64,000 nt of DNA, from NCBI GenBank assembly GCA_017557425.1, contig JAFYYU010000004.1, forward strand, positions 124,001 to 188,000. The letters run 5' to 3'. This DNA comes from Muribaculaceae bacterium (GTDB taxonomy: Bacteria > Bacteroidota > Bacteroidia > Bacteroidales > Muribaculaceae). How positions within the stretch are numbered: the stretch's first letter is position 1; every line of letters starts with the position of its first letter. The position numbers and the translations under genes were made by a program. Below, piece after piece: positions 18,668-27,198 of the stretch. Below the pieces are notes generated by a model that worked only from the letters and a program-made list of their open reading frames with translations, made no database searches and was not told the origin of the DNA.

Positions 18668-19951
18668 ATGGCTGAATCAAGAAGAAAACAATTGTTTCCC
18701 GATGTCACCGACGAACAGTGGAATGACTGGAAATGGCAGGTGAAAAACCGCATCGAGACGCTTGAAGAACTCAAGAAATACGTGAGCCTGACCGCCGAGG
18801 AGGAAGAGGGTGTGAAACAGACCCTCAAGACCCTGCGCATGGCCATCACGCCTTACTACTTGAGCCTCATCAATCCCGATGATCCCTGTGATCCCATCCG
18901 TCGTCAGTGCATCCCCACGGGTGCTGAAACGCATCAGGCCGCTGCCGACTTGCTCGACCCGCTGCACGAGGACGAGGATTCACCCACTCCCGGTTTGACC
19001 CACCGTTATCCCGACCGCGTGCTGTTCCTCATCACCGACATGTGCTCGATGTATTGCCGTCACTGTACCCGTCGCCGCTTTGCCGGACAGACGGACAACG
19101 AGTGCGGAATGGACCGCATCGAGAAGGCGTTGGAGTATATCCGCAACACACCGACCGTTCGCGACGTCCTCCTCTCAGGTGGCGACGCCCTAATGGTGAG
19201 CGACAAGCGACTGGAATACATCATCTCGGAACTGAGGAAAATTCCTCATGTGGAGATTGTCCGCTTGGGCACCCGCACTCCCGTGGTTTGCCCGCAGCGC
19301 ATCACGCCCGAGTTGTGTGACATGTTGAAGAAGTATCATCCCATCTGGATCAATACCCACTTCAACCATCCCAACGAGGTGACGCCCGAGTCGAGCCGCG
19401 CCTGCGAGATGCTGGCCAATGCCGGTATCCCCTTGGGCAACCAGAGTGTGCTGCTGCGTGGCGTGAACGACTGCGTACACGTGATGAAGAAGCTTGTGCA
19501 CGAGATCGTCAAGATCCGTGTGCGTCCTTACTACATCTACCAGTGCGACTTGTCGATGGGTCTGGAGCACTTCCGCACCCCCGTCAGCAAGGGTATCGAG
19601 ATCATCGAGGGCTTGCGCGGCCACACCAGCGGCTACTGCGTGCCCACCTTTGTGGTGGACGCTCCCGGTGGCGGCGGCAAGACACCTGTCATGCCCCAGT
19701 ACATCATCTCACAGGCTCCCGGCAAGGTGGTATTGCGCAACTTCGAGGGTGTAATCACTACCTATACCGAACCCGCCGAGTATCACAGCGAGTGCAACTG
19801 CCCCGAGTGCCAGGCTGCACGTGCCAAGGAGCAGGTGGGTGCCGACAAGGCTGTGGACGGTGTGATCTCGCTGCTTGAGGGTGAGCGCATGAACATCGAG
19901 CCCAAAGTGCTGAAGCGCCATGAGCGCAACGAGGTACGCAACAAGAAGTGA
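18668..19951 (+). CDS. kamA: L-lysine 2,3-aminomutase
   Basis: Radical-SAM, PLP-dependent enzyme converting L-lysine to L-beta-lysine, the first step of the pathway. The 427 residues match the family length. The [4Fe-4S]-binding CxxxCxxC is Cys126/Cys130/Cys133 (CSMYCRHC). The SAM-contacting GGD is at 171-173. The PLP lysine is Lys338 in [10 protein letters not shown]. The C-terminal zinc-binding cysteines (CNCPEC) are present. The frame stays open upstream to 18581, overlapping kdd, but the ATG at 18668, 13 nt after kdd, gives the standard N-terminus. A strong hairpin follows the stop codon. Confidence 0.97.
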   Translation: MAESRRKQLFPDVTDEQWNDWKWQVKNRIETLEELKKYVSLTAEEEEGVKQTLKTLRMAITPYYLSLINPDDPCDPIRRQCIPTGAETHQAAADLLDPLHEDEDSPTPGLTHRYPDRVLFLITDMCSMYCRHCTRRRFAGQTDNECGMDRIEKALEYIRNTPTVRDVLLSGGDALMVSDKRLEYIISELRKIPHVEIVRLGTRTPVVCPQRITPELCDMLKKYHPIWINTHFNHPNEVTPESSRACEMLANAGIPLGNQSVLLRGVNDCVHVMKKLVHEIVKIRVRPYYIYQCDLSMGLEHFRTPVSKGIEIIEGLRGHTSGYCVPTFVVDAPGGGGKTPVMPQYIISQAPGKVVLRNFEGVITTYTEPAEYHSECNCPECQAARAKEQVGADKAVDGVISLLEGERMNIEPKVLKRHERNEVRNKK

Positions 19952-19959
19952 TAGATTTC

Positions 19960-20009
19960 ATCCGTTGGTCTGTGAGGACGCGATTTGGCGTCTTCACAGG
20001 CCGTCGGAT
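19960..20009 (+). other. Intercistronic stem-loop between kamA and the next gene
   Basis: CTGTGAGGACGC (19970-19981) pairs with GCGTCTTCACAG (19988-19999) with a single G-T wobble around a 6-nt loop. An outer ATCCG/CGGAT pair (19960-19964/20005-20009) extends it. No T-run follows, so it is more likely an mRNA-stability or processing element setting kamA levels above the downstream genes than a full terminator. Confidence 0.6.
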
Positions 20010-20026
20010 AAATTGACGAGTTCAAG

Positions 20027-21037
20027 GTGCTTCCCTTCATCGATGAAATAATGCGTTACGATAGCCTGTCTATCGTGGGACTGGAAAAGAATACGGGCAA
20101 GACCGAGTGCCTCAAATATGTGCTCGACCGCTTGCCTGTCCAGCAAAAACGCATTGCCGTGACATCAATCGGCATCGATGGGGAAACGGTGGATCAGGTC
20201 ACCCGCACCCAGAAGCCCGAAATTGTCCTTCGCGAGGGCATGTACTTCGGCACCAGTGAGATGCACTACCGCCAGCGGCGCCTGGTCTCGGAACTCATCG
20301 ACGTGAGTGACGAAAACACTTCGCTGGGTAGGGTAGTGACAGCCAAAGCGCTCACAACAGGCAAGATCCTGCTTTCAGGGCCATCTTCGGCCTCCAGCCT
20401 CAGACGCTGGATGAATGAGATGAGACGCCTGGACATCGACCTGGTGATCATCGATGGCGCATTGTCCCGAATGAGTTCGGCCTCTCCTGCCGTGAGCCAG
20501 TCCATGATTTTGGCGACTGGAGCAGCCTATTCGGCCAACTTGGCAACGTTGGTGAGCAAGACCACCCATGTCGTCGATCTTGTCAACCTGGAGTTGACAA
20601 GCGAGGACAATATCCAGAGGCTGATGCCACTTGAAAGAGGCCTCTGGTTCATCGATGGAGAGGGTGATCTGCACAGCTTGGATGCCATGAGCTCGTTGTC
20701 AAAGGATATCCGTTTCGAGGGGATGGACGATTGCAAAACACTGTATGTGGCAGGCGCTTTGGTCGACAATTTTCTCGAAAAGGTGAGGAAAAACAAGAGC
20801 CTCAAGCAGGTGGAGTTGGTAGTGAGGGATTTTACCAAGATTTTCGTCACCCCGCAACAATTCAGGCTGTTTATCAAGGCTGGCGGCCGCATCAGGGTGA
20901 TGCAAAAAAGCAAACTCATTGCCGTTACGGTTAACCCGACCTCACCCAGCGGATATGTCCTCGACTCGGACACCTTATGCAACCGACTCAGTGAAGCGAT
21001 TCAGCTTCCCGTTTATGATTTGTTAAAAACCAATTGA
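20027..21037 (+). CDS. P-loop protein of lysine-fermentation loci (KamB-like), function unproven
   Basis: A 336-residue protein with a Walker A loop GLEKNTGKT at residues 18-26 and a likely Walker B (LDIDLVIIDGALS) near 136-148. No transmembrane segment is seen. It lies between kamA and kamD together with a MutS-like ATPase, a pairing known from other lysine-fermenting bacteria, where the genes are annotated as hypothetical or KamB/KamC. Since lysine 5,6-aminomutase inactivates itself by radical loss, a reactivating or assembly role for the pair is a reasonable inference, but nothing in the sequence proves it. The start is GTG at 20027; the ATG at 20051 is an alternative. Its stop overlaps the next gene's start. 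Confidence 0.75.
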   Translation: MLPFIDEIMRYDSLSIVGLEKNTGKTECLKYVLDRLPVQQKRIAVTSIGIDGETVDQVTRTQKPEIVLREGMYFGTSEMHYRQRRLVSELIDVSDENTSLGRVVTAKALTTGKILLSGPSSASSLRRWMNEMRRLDIDLVIIDGALSRMSSASPAVSQSMILATGAAYSANLATLVSKTTHVVDLVNLELTSEDNIQRLMPLERGLWFIDGEGDLHSLDAMSSLSKDIRFEGMDDCKTLYVAGALVDNFLEKVRKNKSLKQVELVVRDFTKIFVTPQQFRLFIKAGGRIRVMQKSKLIAVTVNPTSPSGYVLDSDTLCNRLSEAIQLPVYDLLKTN

Positions 21038-22389
21038 TAGTGCAACTGAAAAATGTCATAGATTCGCCTTGCGGCCTGCGTTTCATGCTCGACGAGCTGG
21101 AACTGCAGTCGGGATTTGCGCGACGTTGGCTCCTCGACTCCCCCATGATGACAGGGGACGAGGAGATTGCTGCATCCTATGGCGTGTTGCACCGTTTCAC
21201 TGATTTTATCGATAGGGTGGAGAAAACCCACATCGATACCCTGCTGTTCAAGCTGCAGGGCCTGAAAGACATACGCACTACCATCCTGAATCTGACTCAG
21301 AATGCTGTACTTGACGATATCGAGCTCTTTGAGGTCAAGCATCTGGCCATCCTGTCAACTGATGTGGCCAAGATTCTAAGGCAGCATGACATGGATGGGG
21401 TAGTGAAGATTCCCGCTCTCGACGAGGTCATCAATATTCTCGATCCTGACGGGTTGAAGATTGCCACATTCTATATTTACGACTCCTATTGCGCCCAACT
21501 CAAGGATTTGCGCATACAGATGCGTCAGAATCCCGATCAGCAGGATGACCTCCTGCTCCAGGCAAGTGAACTGGAAGAGGGCGTGAGAAAAGACCTGAGC
21601 GGACAGTTGCATCCCTTTGCAACTGCTATCGAGCAGGCTCAGATTGCGTTGGCACAGATCGACGTCTATTTGGCCAAGGCAAAGCAAATGAAACTGATGG
21701 GGCTCACGTTCCCCACAATCTCCAGCGACGGAACCAGCCGCTACATGTCCATGTTCAACCCGCAGGTAAAAGATGCGCTCGCTGCACATGGACGCTCGTT
21801 CCAGCCGGTAGATATCTCCTACGGAATGCAGCCCACCCTGATAACTGGAGCCAACATGGGCGGCAAGACCGTGGTATTGAAGACGTTGACGATGTGTCAG
21901 CTGCTTTTCCAATTCGGATTCGGCATTCCCGCGGCTTCGGCCCAAATTGCCGTAAAAGACGAAATATACTTCTGCATCGGTGACGAACAGTCGCTCGAGA
22001 AAGGCCTGTCGTCGTTTGCTGCCGAGATGAAGAACATCGATGCCGTCATCAAGGCATCACGCAAAAACAAGAAACTGTTGGCGTTGATCGACGAGCCTGC
22101 ACGCACAACCAATCCCACCGAAGGCGCCGCCCTGGTGTCGGCCTTGCTCAAGGTGCTCACGGGTTGTGGTGTGAGCCTGGTGATGACAACGCACTACGAT
22201 ATAGAGCCGGGAGAGGCCCGATGCCTGCGGGTGAAGGGTTTCGAAAACGGCGAAATGGATTATCAGCTGGTCGAGGTTCAAGACGGCGAGGTGCCGCACG
22301 AGGCACTGAACATCGCACAGAGCCTGGGCATTGACGGCGAGTGGATAAACATGGCGAGAAACCTGTTGGAATCTTGCCCGGTAACATGA
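21034..22389 (+). CDS. MutS-like ATPase of lysine-fermentation loci (KamC-like)
   Basis: A 451-residue protein whose C-terminal half is a MutS-type ATPase: Walker A ITGANMGGKT at residues 270-279, and a Walker B-like LLALIDEPARTTNP near 349-362 where MutS has DE and a GT/S motif. It lacks the MutS mismatch-binding N-terminal domain, and the N-terminal half is mostly helical. It is therefore not a DNA repair gene by context. It starts with TTG at 21034, 4 nt inside the preceding gene (GTG at 21040 is possible), so the two are translationally coupled and probably form a complex. A role in loading, removing or reactivating the B12/PLP aminomutase KamDE is inferred only. Confidence 0.8.
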   Translation: MIVQLKNVIDSPCGLRFMLDELELQSGFARRWLLDSPMMTGDEEIAASYGVLHRFTDFIDRVEKTHIDTLLFKLQGLKDIRTTILNLTQNAVLDDIELFEVKHLAILSTDVAKILRQHDMDGVVKIPALDEVINILDPDGLKIATFYIYDSYCAQLKDLRIQMRQNPDQQDDLLLQASELEEGVRKDLSGQLHPFATAIEQAQIALAQIDVYLAKAKQMKLMGLTFPTISSDGTSRYMSMFNPQVKDALAAHGRSFQPVDISYGMQPTLITGANMGGKTVVLKTLTMCQLLFQFGFGIPAASAQIAVKDEIYFCIGDEQSLEKGLSSFAAEMKNIDAVIKASRKNKKLLALIDEPARTTNPTEGAALVSALLKVLTGCGVSLVMTTHYDIEPGEARCLRVKGFENGEMDYQLVEVQDGEVPHEALNIAQSLGIDGEWINMARNLLESCPVT

Positions 22390-22417
22390 TCATAACTATA
22401 CTATATACTATAATACT

Positions 22418-23974
22418 ATGCAAAAGAGCAAGTTAGGACTAGATTTTGAAAAAGTTGAGTACGCCAGAGGGTTGGCAAAAGGCATCGCCGAGGACGTGCA
22501 GTCCTTCGTCGAGCAATACACCACGGTGGCTGTCGAGCGCACCCTGTGCCGCTTGATGGGCATCGATGGCGTTGACGACAACGAGGTGCCTCTGCCCAAC
22601 GTGGTAGTAGCAGCGTTGAAAGATAAGGGCGTCTTGAACGAGGGTGCCTTGTTCTTCATCGCCAATGCCATGATTCAGACGGGACTCAACCCGCAGCAGA
22701 TTGCCGAGAAAGTGGCGACTGACGAATTGGACATTACCAAGGTAGTAACGCGCGATCCCAAGCAGATTGCCGATGTATTGCAACCCGTTATCGACGAGAG
22801 CATGTCCCGCATCCGTGCTCGCCGCGCTCGCCGTGAACATTACTTGGAAACCATCGGCGAGGGTCCCAAGCCCTATCTTTACATCATCGTGGCAACGGGT
22901 AACATCTATGAGGACGTGGTACAGGCTCAGGCAGGAGCCCGTCAAGGTGCCGACGTCATCGCCGTCATCCGTACCACAGGTCAGAGTCTGCTGGACTATG
23001 TGCCCTATGGCGCTACGACCGAGGGCTTTGGCGGCACATTCGCTACCCAGGAGAACTTCCGCATCATGCGCAAGGCGCTCGATGAGGTGGGCGAGGAGCA
23101 GGGCCGTTACATCCGCCTGTGCAACTACTGCTCAGGTCTGTGTATGCCCGAAATCGCCATTATGGGCGCTTTCGAGGGTCTGGATGTGATGCTGAACGAT
23201 GCCTTGTATGGCATCCTCTTCCGCGACATCAACATGCAGCGCACGCTCATTGACCAGTACATGAGCCGCATCATCAACGGCTTTGCAGGCGTTATCATCA
23301 ACACGGGCGAGGACAACTACTTGACCACGGCCGATGCCGTCGAGGCAGCCCACACGGTGCTCGCTTCAGACCTGATCAACGAGCAACTGGCCCTGATGGC
23401 TGGTCTGCCTGAGGAGCAGATGGGTCTGGGACACGCTTTCGAGATGGATCCCATGCTCGAGAACGGTTTCCTGCTTGAGCTGGCTCAGGCGCAGATGACA
23501 CGCGAAATCTTCCCCAAGGCCACGTTGAAGTACATGCCCCCCACCAAGTTCATGACGGGCAATATCTTCCGTGGTCACATCCAGGACGCCCTGTTCAACA
23601 TGATCGGCATTTGGACGCACCAGGGCATCCAGCTGCTCGGTATGCCTACCGAAGCTATCCACACCCCCTTCATGAGCGACCGTTACCTCTCGATCGAGAA
23701 TGCCAAGTACATCTTCAACAACATGAAGAGCATTGGCGAGGAGATGGAGTTTGTAGAGGGTGGTATCTGCCGCAACCGCGTCAAGGAGGTGCTCGGCAAC
23801 ACCATCAAGTTGCTTGAGGACATCACCAAGGAGGGCCTCTTCACCGCACTCGAGAAGGGTATCTTCGGCGACGTGAAGCGTCCCAAAAATGGCGGTAAGG
23901 GCCTCGAAGGCGTCACCATGAAGGGTGAGAACTACTACAACCCGTTTGTGGAACTGATGAAAGGCAAAAGATAA
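22418..23974 (+). CDS. kamD: Lysine 5,6-aminomutase, alpha subunit
   Basis: Large subunit (518 residues) of the adenosylcobalamin- and PLP-dependent mutase that moves the terminal amino group of beta-lysine to C5, giving 3,5-diaminohexanoate. The whole sequence follows the family: N-terminal KSKLGLDFEKVEYARGLAKG, then the TIM-barrel body with YATGNIYEDVVQAQ-type and GTFATQENFRIMR segments. KamE lies 33 nt downstream. The PLP and cobalamin anchoring residues sit in KamE. The gene has no frameshift. Confidence 0.96.
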   Translation: MQKSKLGLDFEKVEYARGLAKGIAEDVQSFVEQYTTVAVERTLCRLMGIDGVDDNEVPLPNVVVAALKDKGVLNEGALFFIANAMIQTGLNPQQIAEKVATDELDITKVVTRDPKQIADVLQPVIDESMSRIRARRARREHYLETIGEGPKPYLYIIVATGNIYEDVVQAQAGARQGADVIAVIRTTGQSLLDYVPYGATTEGFGGTFATQENFRIMRKALDEVGEEQGRYIRLCNYCSGLCMPEIAIMGAFEGLDVMLNDALYGILFRDINMQRTLIDQYMSRIINGFAGVIINTGEDNYLTTADAVEAAHTVLASDLINEQLALMAGLPEEQMGLGHAFEMDPMLENGFLLELAQAQMTREIFPKATLKYMPPTKFMTGNIFRGHIQDALFNMIGIWTHQGIQLLGMPTEAIHTPFMSDRYLSIENAKYIFNNMKSIGEEMEFVEGGICRNRVKEVLGNTIKLLEDITKEGLFTALEKGIFGDVKRPKNGGKGLEGVTMKGENYYNPFVELMKGKR

Positions 23975-24007
23975 TATCAACACGAATTATTAAGGTTACT
24001 ATATATT

Positions 24008-24796
24008 ATGAGCGAAGGATTATATAGCATGGAAGCTAAGGATTTTGACAAAACCTTAGACTTCACCAAGATAAAGCCATACGGCGACACCATGAACGAC
24101 GGCAAGGTGCAGCTCAGCTTCACCCTGCCAGTACCCTGTGGCGCCGAGGCCGTTGAGGCCGCCAAGCAGTTGCTCCGCAAAATGGGTCTGGAGAACCCCA
24201 GCGTGGTCTTTTACAAGGAACTGACCCCGGGATTCACCTTCTTCAACTGCTACGGCAGCTGCACCCACACGGTGGACTATTCGACCATCTATGTCCCCAA
24301 GGTGGAGAGCAACACGATGGACATGTACGAGACCGATGAGTACATCAAGGAGAACATCGGCCGCAAGATTGTCATCGTCGGGGCTTCGACAGGTACCGAC
24401 GCCCACACCGTAGGTATTGACGCCATCATGAACATGAAGGGTTACGCTGGCCATTACGGTCTGGAGCGCTACGAGATGATTGAGGCCTATAACCTGGGTT
24501 CACAGGTGCCTAACGACGAGTTTATCGCCAAGGGTATCGAACTCCATGCCGACGCTTTGCTCGTCTCGCAGACCGTGACCCAGAAGGATGTCCACATCAA
24601 GAACATGACCGAGTTCATTGAGCTCATGGAAGCCGAGGGTCTGCGCGACAAGATGATCTGCTGCTGTGGCGGTGCCCGTGTGACGCACGAGCTAGCCAAG
24701 GAGCTGGGCTTTGATGCGGGCTTCGGCATGAACACCTATGCTGACGATGTGGCTTCGTTCGTTGTGCAGGAGATGGTCAAGAGAGGAATGAAATAA
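24008..24796 (+). CDS. kamE: Lysine 5,6-aminomutase, beta subunit
   Basis: Cobalamin-binding subunit (262 residues). The B12 motif DAHTVG contains His133, the lower axial cobalt ligand, and Lys144 (NMKGYAG) is at the place of the lysine that binds PLP in the studied enzyme; both positions agree exactly with the known beta subunit. A dimerisation domain precedes the Rossmann domain. The gene is followed by a 45-nt gap and atoA. Confidence 0.96.
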   Translation: MSEGLYSMEAKDFDKTLDFTKIKPYGDTMNDGKVQLSFTLPVPCGAEAVEAAKQLLRKMGLENPSVVFYKELTPGFTFFNCYGSCTHTVDYSTIYVPKVESNTMDMYETDEYIKENIGRKIVIVGASTGTDAHTVGIDAIMNMKGYAGHYGLERYEMIEAYNLGSQVPNDEFIAKGIELHADALLVSQTVTQKDVHIKNMTEFIELMEAEGLRDKMICCCGGARVTHELAKELGFDAGFGMNTYADDVASFVVQEMVKRGMK

Positions 24797-24841
24797 ACTT
24801 TTTACAAACAACATAATTAATCTCAAAACACTGTTTTCATT

Positions 24842-25501
24842 ATGGACAAATATCAAATGAGAGAAGTCATCGCAAAACGTGCCGCCAAGGAGCTGCACGA
24901 CGGCGATGTAGTGAATCTGGGTATTGGTATCCCTACCTTAATCCCTAACTATCTGCCTGACGGTGTTTCGGTTACTTTGCAGACCGAGAACGGCGCAATG
25001 GGCATGGGTCCCTCGCCCGAGGAAGGCAAGGAGGACAAGAACCTGATCAACGCTGGTGGCGGCGCTATCACGCTGAATCCCGGTGCTTGCACCTTCGACT
25101 CGGCTACCTCGTTCGCCATCATCCGCGGCGGTCACGTGAACGTTTCGTTCCTGGGCGCCCTGCAGGTCGATGAGAAAGGTAACCTTGCTAACTGGATTAT
25201 CCCCGGCAAAATGGCTCCCGGTATGGGTGGCGCTATGGACCTCGTTGTAGGTGCCAAGCGCGTGATCCTCACGATGGAGCACACCCAGAAGGGTAACCCC
25301 AAGATTTTGAAGGAGTGCACGCTGCCCCTCACCGCAGCAGGCCAGGTCAACATGATCATCACCGAGATGGGTGTGATGGACATTACCCCCGAGGGTATCG
25401 TCCTGCGTGAGCTCCATCCCGAGTTCACTGTCGAGGATGTACAGGCCGCTACCGAGGCCAAGCTCATCATCTCGCCCGACCTGAAACCCATGGATGTCTA
25501 A
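24842..25501 (+). CDS. atoA: Butyrate/acetoacetate CoA-transferase, beta subunit
   Basis: Catalytic subunit (219 residues) partnering AtoD at 15632-16282. The active-site glutamate is Glu49 in the motif TENGAMG, and the GGGAITLNPGA loop follows. CoA is carried on this glutamate during transfer from butyryl-CoA to acetoacetate. It is separated from atoD by eight genes, an uncommon layout for a two-subunit enzyme. The stop overlaps the first possible start of the next gene. Confidence 0.94.
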   Translation: MDKYQMREVIAKRAAKELHDGDVVNLGIGIPTLIPNYLPDGVSVTLQTENGAMGMGPSPEEGKEDKNLINAGGGAITLNPGACTFDSATSFAIIRGGHVNVSFLGALQVDEKGNLANWIIPGKMAPGMGGAMDLVVGAKRVILTMEHTQKGNPKILKECTLPLTAAGQVNMIITEMGVMDITPEGIVLRELHPEFTVEDVQAATEAKLIISPDLKPMDV

Positions 25502-25514
25502 TTCCTGCATTGTC

Positions 25515-26294
25515 ATGGAATACAATTTCTTGAAGATTGAGCAACCGCAGGGTGGGGTGACCGTAATGAAGATTTCGGCGCCCAAATCGCTGAACGCGCT
25601 CAACTCAACCATCCTGAAGGAAATCAGCGACTTCATTGCCAATCTTGACAAGGCCACTCGCGTGCTCATCATCACAGGTGACGGTGAGAAGTCGTTCGTG
25701 GCAGGTGCCGACATCTCCGAGATGGCTCACCTCAACGAGCCGCAGGGCCAGGAATTTGGCCGACTCGGTGCACAGGTCTTCCGTGCCATCGAGACGTTGC
25801 CCATTCCCGTCATTGCCGCTGTCAACGGCTTTGCGCTGGGTGGCGGTTGCGAGATTGCCATGGCCTGTGATATCCGCATCGCTTCGAGCAAGGCCAAGTT
25901 CGGTCAGCCCGAGGTCGGTCTGGGCATCATCCCGGGATTTTCGGGTACCTACCGCCTGCCCAAGCTCGTCGGCCAAGGCTATGCCAAGGAGATGATCTAC
26001 ACGGGCAAGGTAATCCGTGCCGACGAAGCGCTGCGCATCGGTCTGGTCAATGCCGTTTATGAGCCCGAGGAACTCATGGACAAGGCCATGGAAATGGCTG
26101 CCATGATGCTCAAAAACGCGCCCATTGCTATCGGTCTTGCTAAGCAGAGCATCAACGAGGGATATGACCTTGACGCTGACGATGCCATTGCGCTGGAAAA
26201 CAAGCTTTTCGGCCAGTGCTTCGCCACCAAGGACCAGAAAGAGGGCATGGACGCTTTCCTCAACAAGCGTAAAGCAGAATTTACTGGAGAATAA
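25515..26294 (+). CDS. crt: Crotonase-family 3-hydroxybutyryl-CoA dehydratase
   Basis: Enoyl-CoA hydratase (259 residues) interconverting 3-hydroxybutyryl-CoA and crotonyl-CoA. The oxyanion-hole segment ALGGGCEIAMACD and the second catalytic segment FGQPEVGLGIIPG carry both family glutamates. The ATG at 25494 lies inside atoA, but the ATG at 25515 gives the standard N-terminus MEYNFLKIEQ. With Hbd it joins acetoacetyl-CoA to crotonyl-CoA, so both carbon arms of lysine can reach butyrate. Confidence 0.92.
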   Translation: MEYNFLKIEQPQGGVTVMKISAPKSLNALNSTILKEISDFIANLDKATRVLIITGDGEKSFVAGADISEMAHLNEPQGQEFGRLGAQVFRAIETLPIPVIAAVNGFALGGGCEIAMACDIRIASSKAKFGQPEVGLGIIPGFSGTYRLPKLVGQGYAKEMIYTGKVIRADEALRIGLVNAVYEPEELMDKAMEMAAMMLKNAPIAIGLAKQSINEGYDLDADDAIALENKLFGQCFATKDQKEGMDAFLNKRKAEFTGE

Positions 26295-26334
26295 ACAATT
26301 AAATCTTTAACAATCAATAATTTAATATCAAATC

Positions 26335-27171
26335 ATGAAAATTTGTGTTATTGGAACAGGAACAATGGCTAAGGGTATCGTCAAGGCGTTTGCCGCCAAG
26401 ATGCCTGTGGTCATGAAGAGCCGCACCCAGGAGAGCCTGGACAAGGCAATGGCTTCGATCTCCAAGGGCTACAACAAGCTCGTCGAGAAGGGTAAAATCA
26501 CCGAGGATGCCATGAAGGCCATCCTGGCAAACATCACCACGACTACCGACTATGCAGATTTCGCTGATGCCGACCTCGTGATTGAGGCTGCTGTCGAGAA
26601 CATGCAGTTGAAGAAGGACGTGTTTATGGAGCTTGACAAGATCTGCAAGCCCGAGACCATCTTCGCCACCAACTCGTCGTCGCTCTCGATTACCGAGATC
26701 GCTGCTTGCACCAGCCGTCCCGCTCAGTTTATCGGCTGCCACTTCTTCAACCCCGCCGACCGCATGGCGCTTGTTGAGGTGATCAAGGGTCAGCTCACCA
26801 GCGAGGAGACTGCCAAGTGCATCGTCGACCTGACGACCGAGATCGGCAAGACCCCCGTGCCCGTTAACGAGGCTCCCGGTTTTGTCGTTAACCGCATCCT
26901 GATCCCGATGATCAACGAGGCTGTAGGCATTCTGGCTGACGGTATTGCCAGCGCCGAGGACATCGATAAGTGCATGATGCTGGGTGCCAACCATCCCATG
27001 GGCCCGCTCGCCCTTGCCGACCTCATTGGCAACGATGTGAACCTCGCCATTATGGAAGTGCTCTACAACGAGTTTGGCGACCCCAAGTATCGTCCTCACC
27101 CGCTGCTGCGCAAGATGGTTCGTGCCGGCCTGCTGGGCCGCAAGACCGGTGAAGGCTTCTACAAATATTAA
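26335..27171 (+). CDS. hbd: 3-hydroxybutyryl-CoA dehydrogenase
   Basis: NAD(P)-dependent dehydrogenase (278 residues) acting between acetoacetyl-CoA and 3-hydroxybutyryl-CoA. The Rossmann loop GTGTMAKG is at residues 7-14. The family segments [14 protein letters not shown] and [17 protein letters not shown], which carry the catalytic histidine and glutamate, are intact. It lies 40 nt after crt. Confidence 0.95.
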   Translation: MKICVIGTGTMAKGIVKAFAAKMPVVMKSRTQESLDKAMASISKGYNKLVEKGKITEDAMKAILANITTTTDYADFADADLVIEAAVENMQLKKDVFMELDKICKPETIFATNSSSLSITEIAACTSRPAQFIGCHFFNPADRMALVEVIKGQLTSEETAKCIVDLTTEIGKTPVPVNEAPGFVVNRILIPMINEAVGILADGIASAEDIDKCMMLGANHPMGPLALADLIGNDVNLAIMEVLYNEFGDPKYRPHPLLRKMVRAGLLGRKTGEGFYKY

Positions 27172-27198
27172 AATAGAAACTAAAAACTAGAAACTAAT

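Noticed and set aside
17968..18849. 293-codon antisense frame spanning kdd and kamA
   Set aside because: Crosses a gene boundary of two well-defined enzymes and has no family features.
21034..22389. Possible mismatch-repair gene (MutS2)
   Set aside because: ATPase domain is MutS-like, but the mismatch-binding, clamp and Smr domains are absent and the gene is locked into the kam operon.
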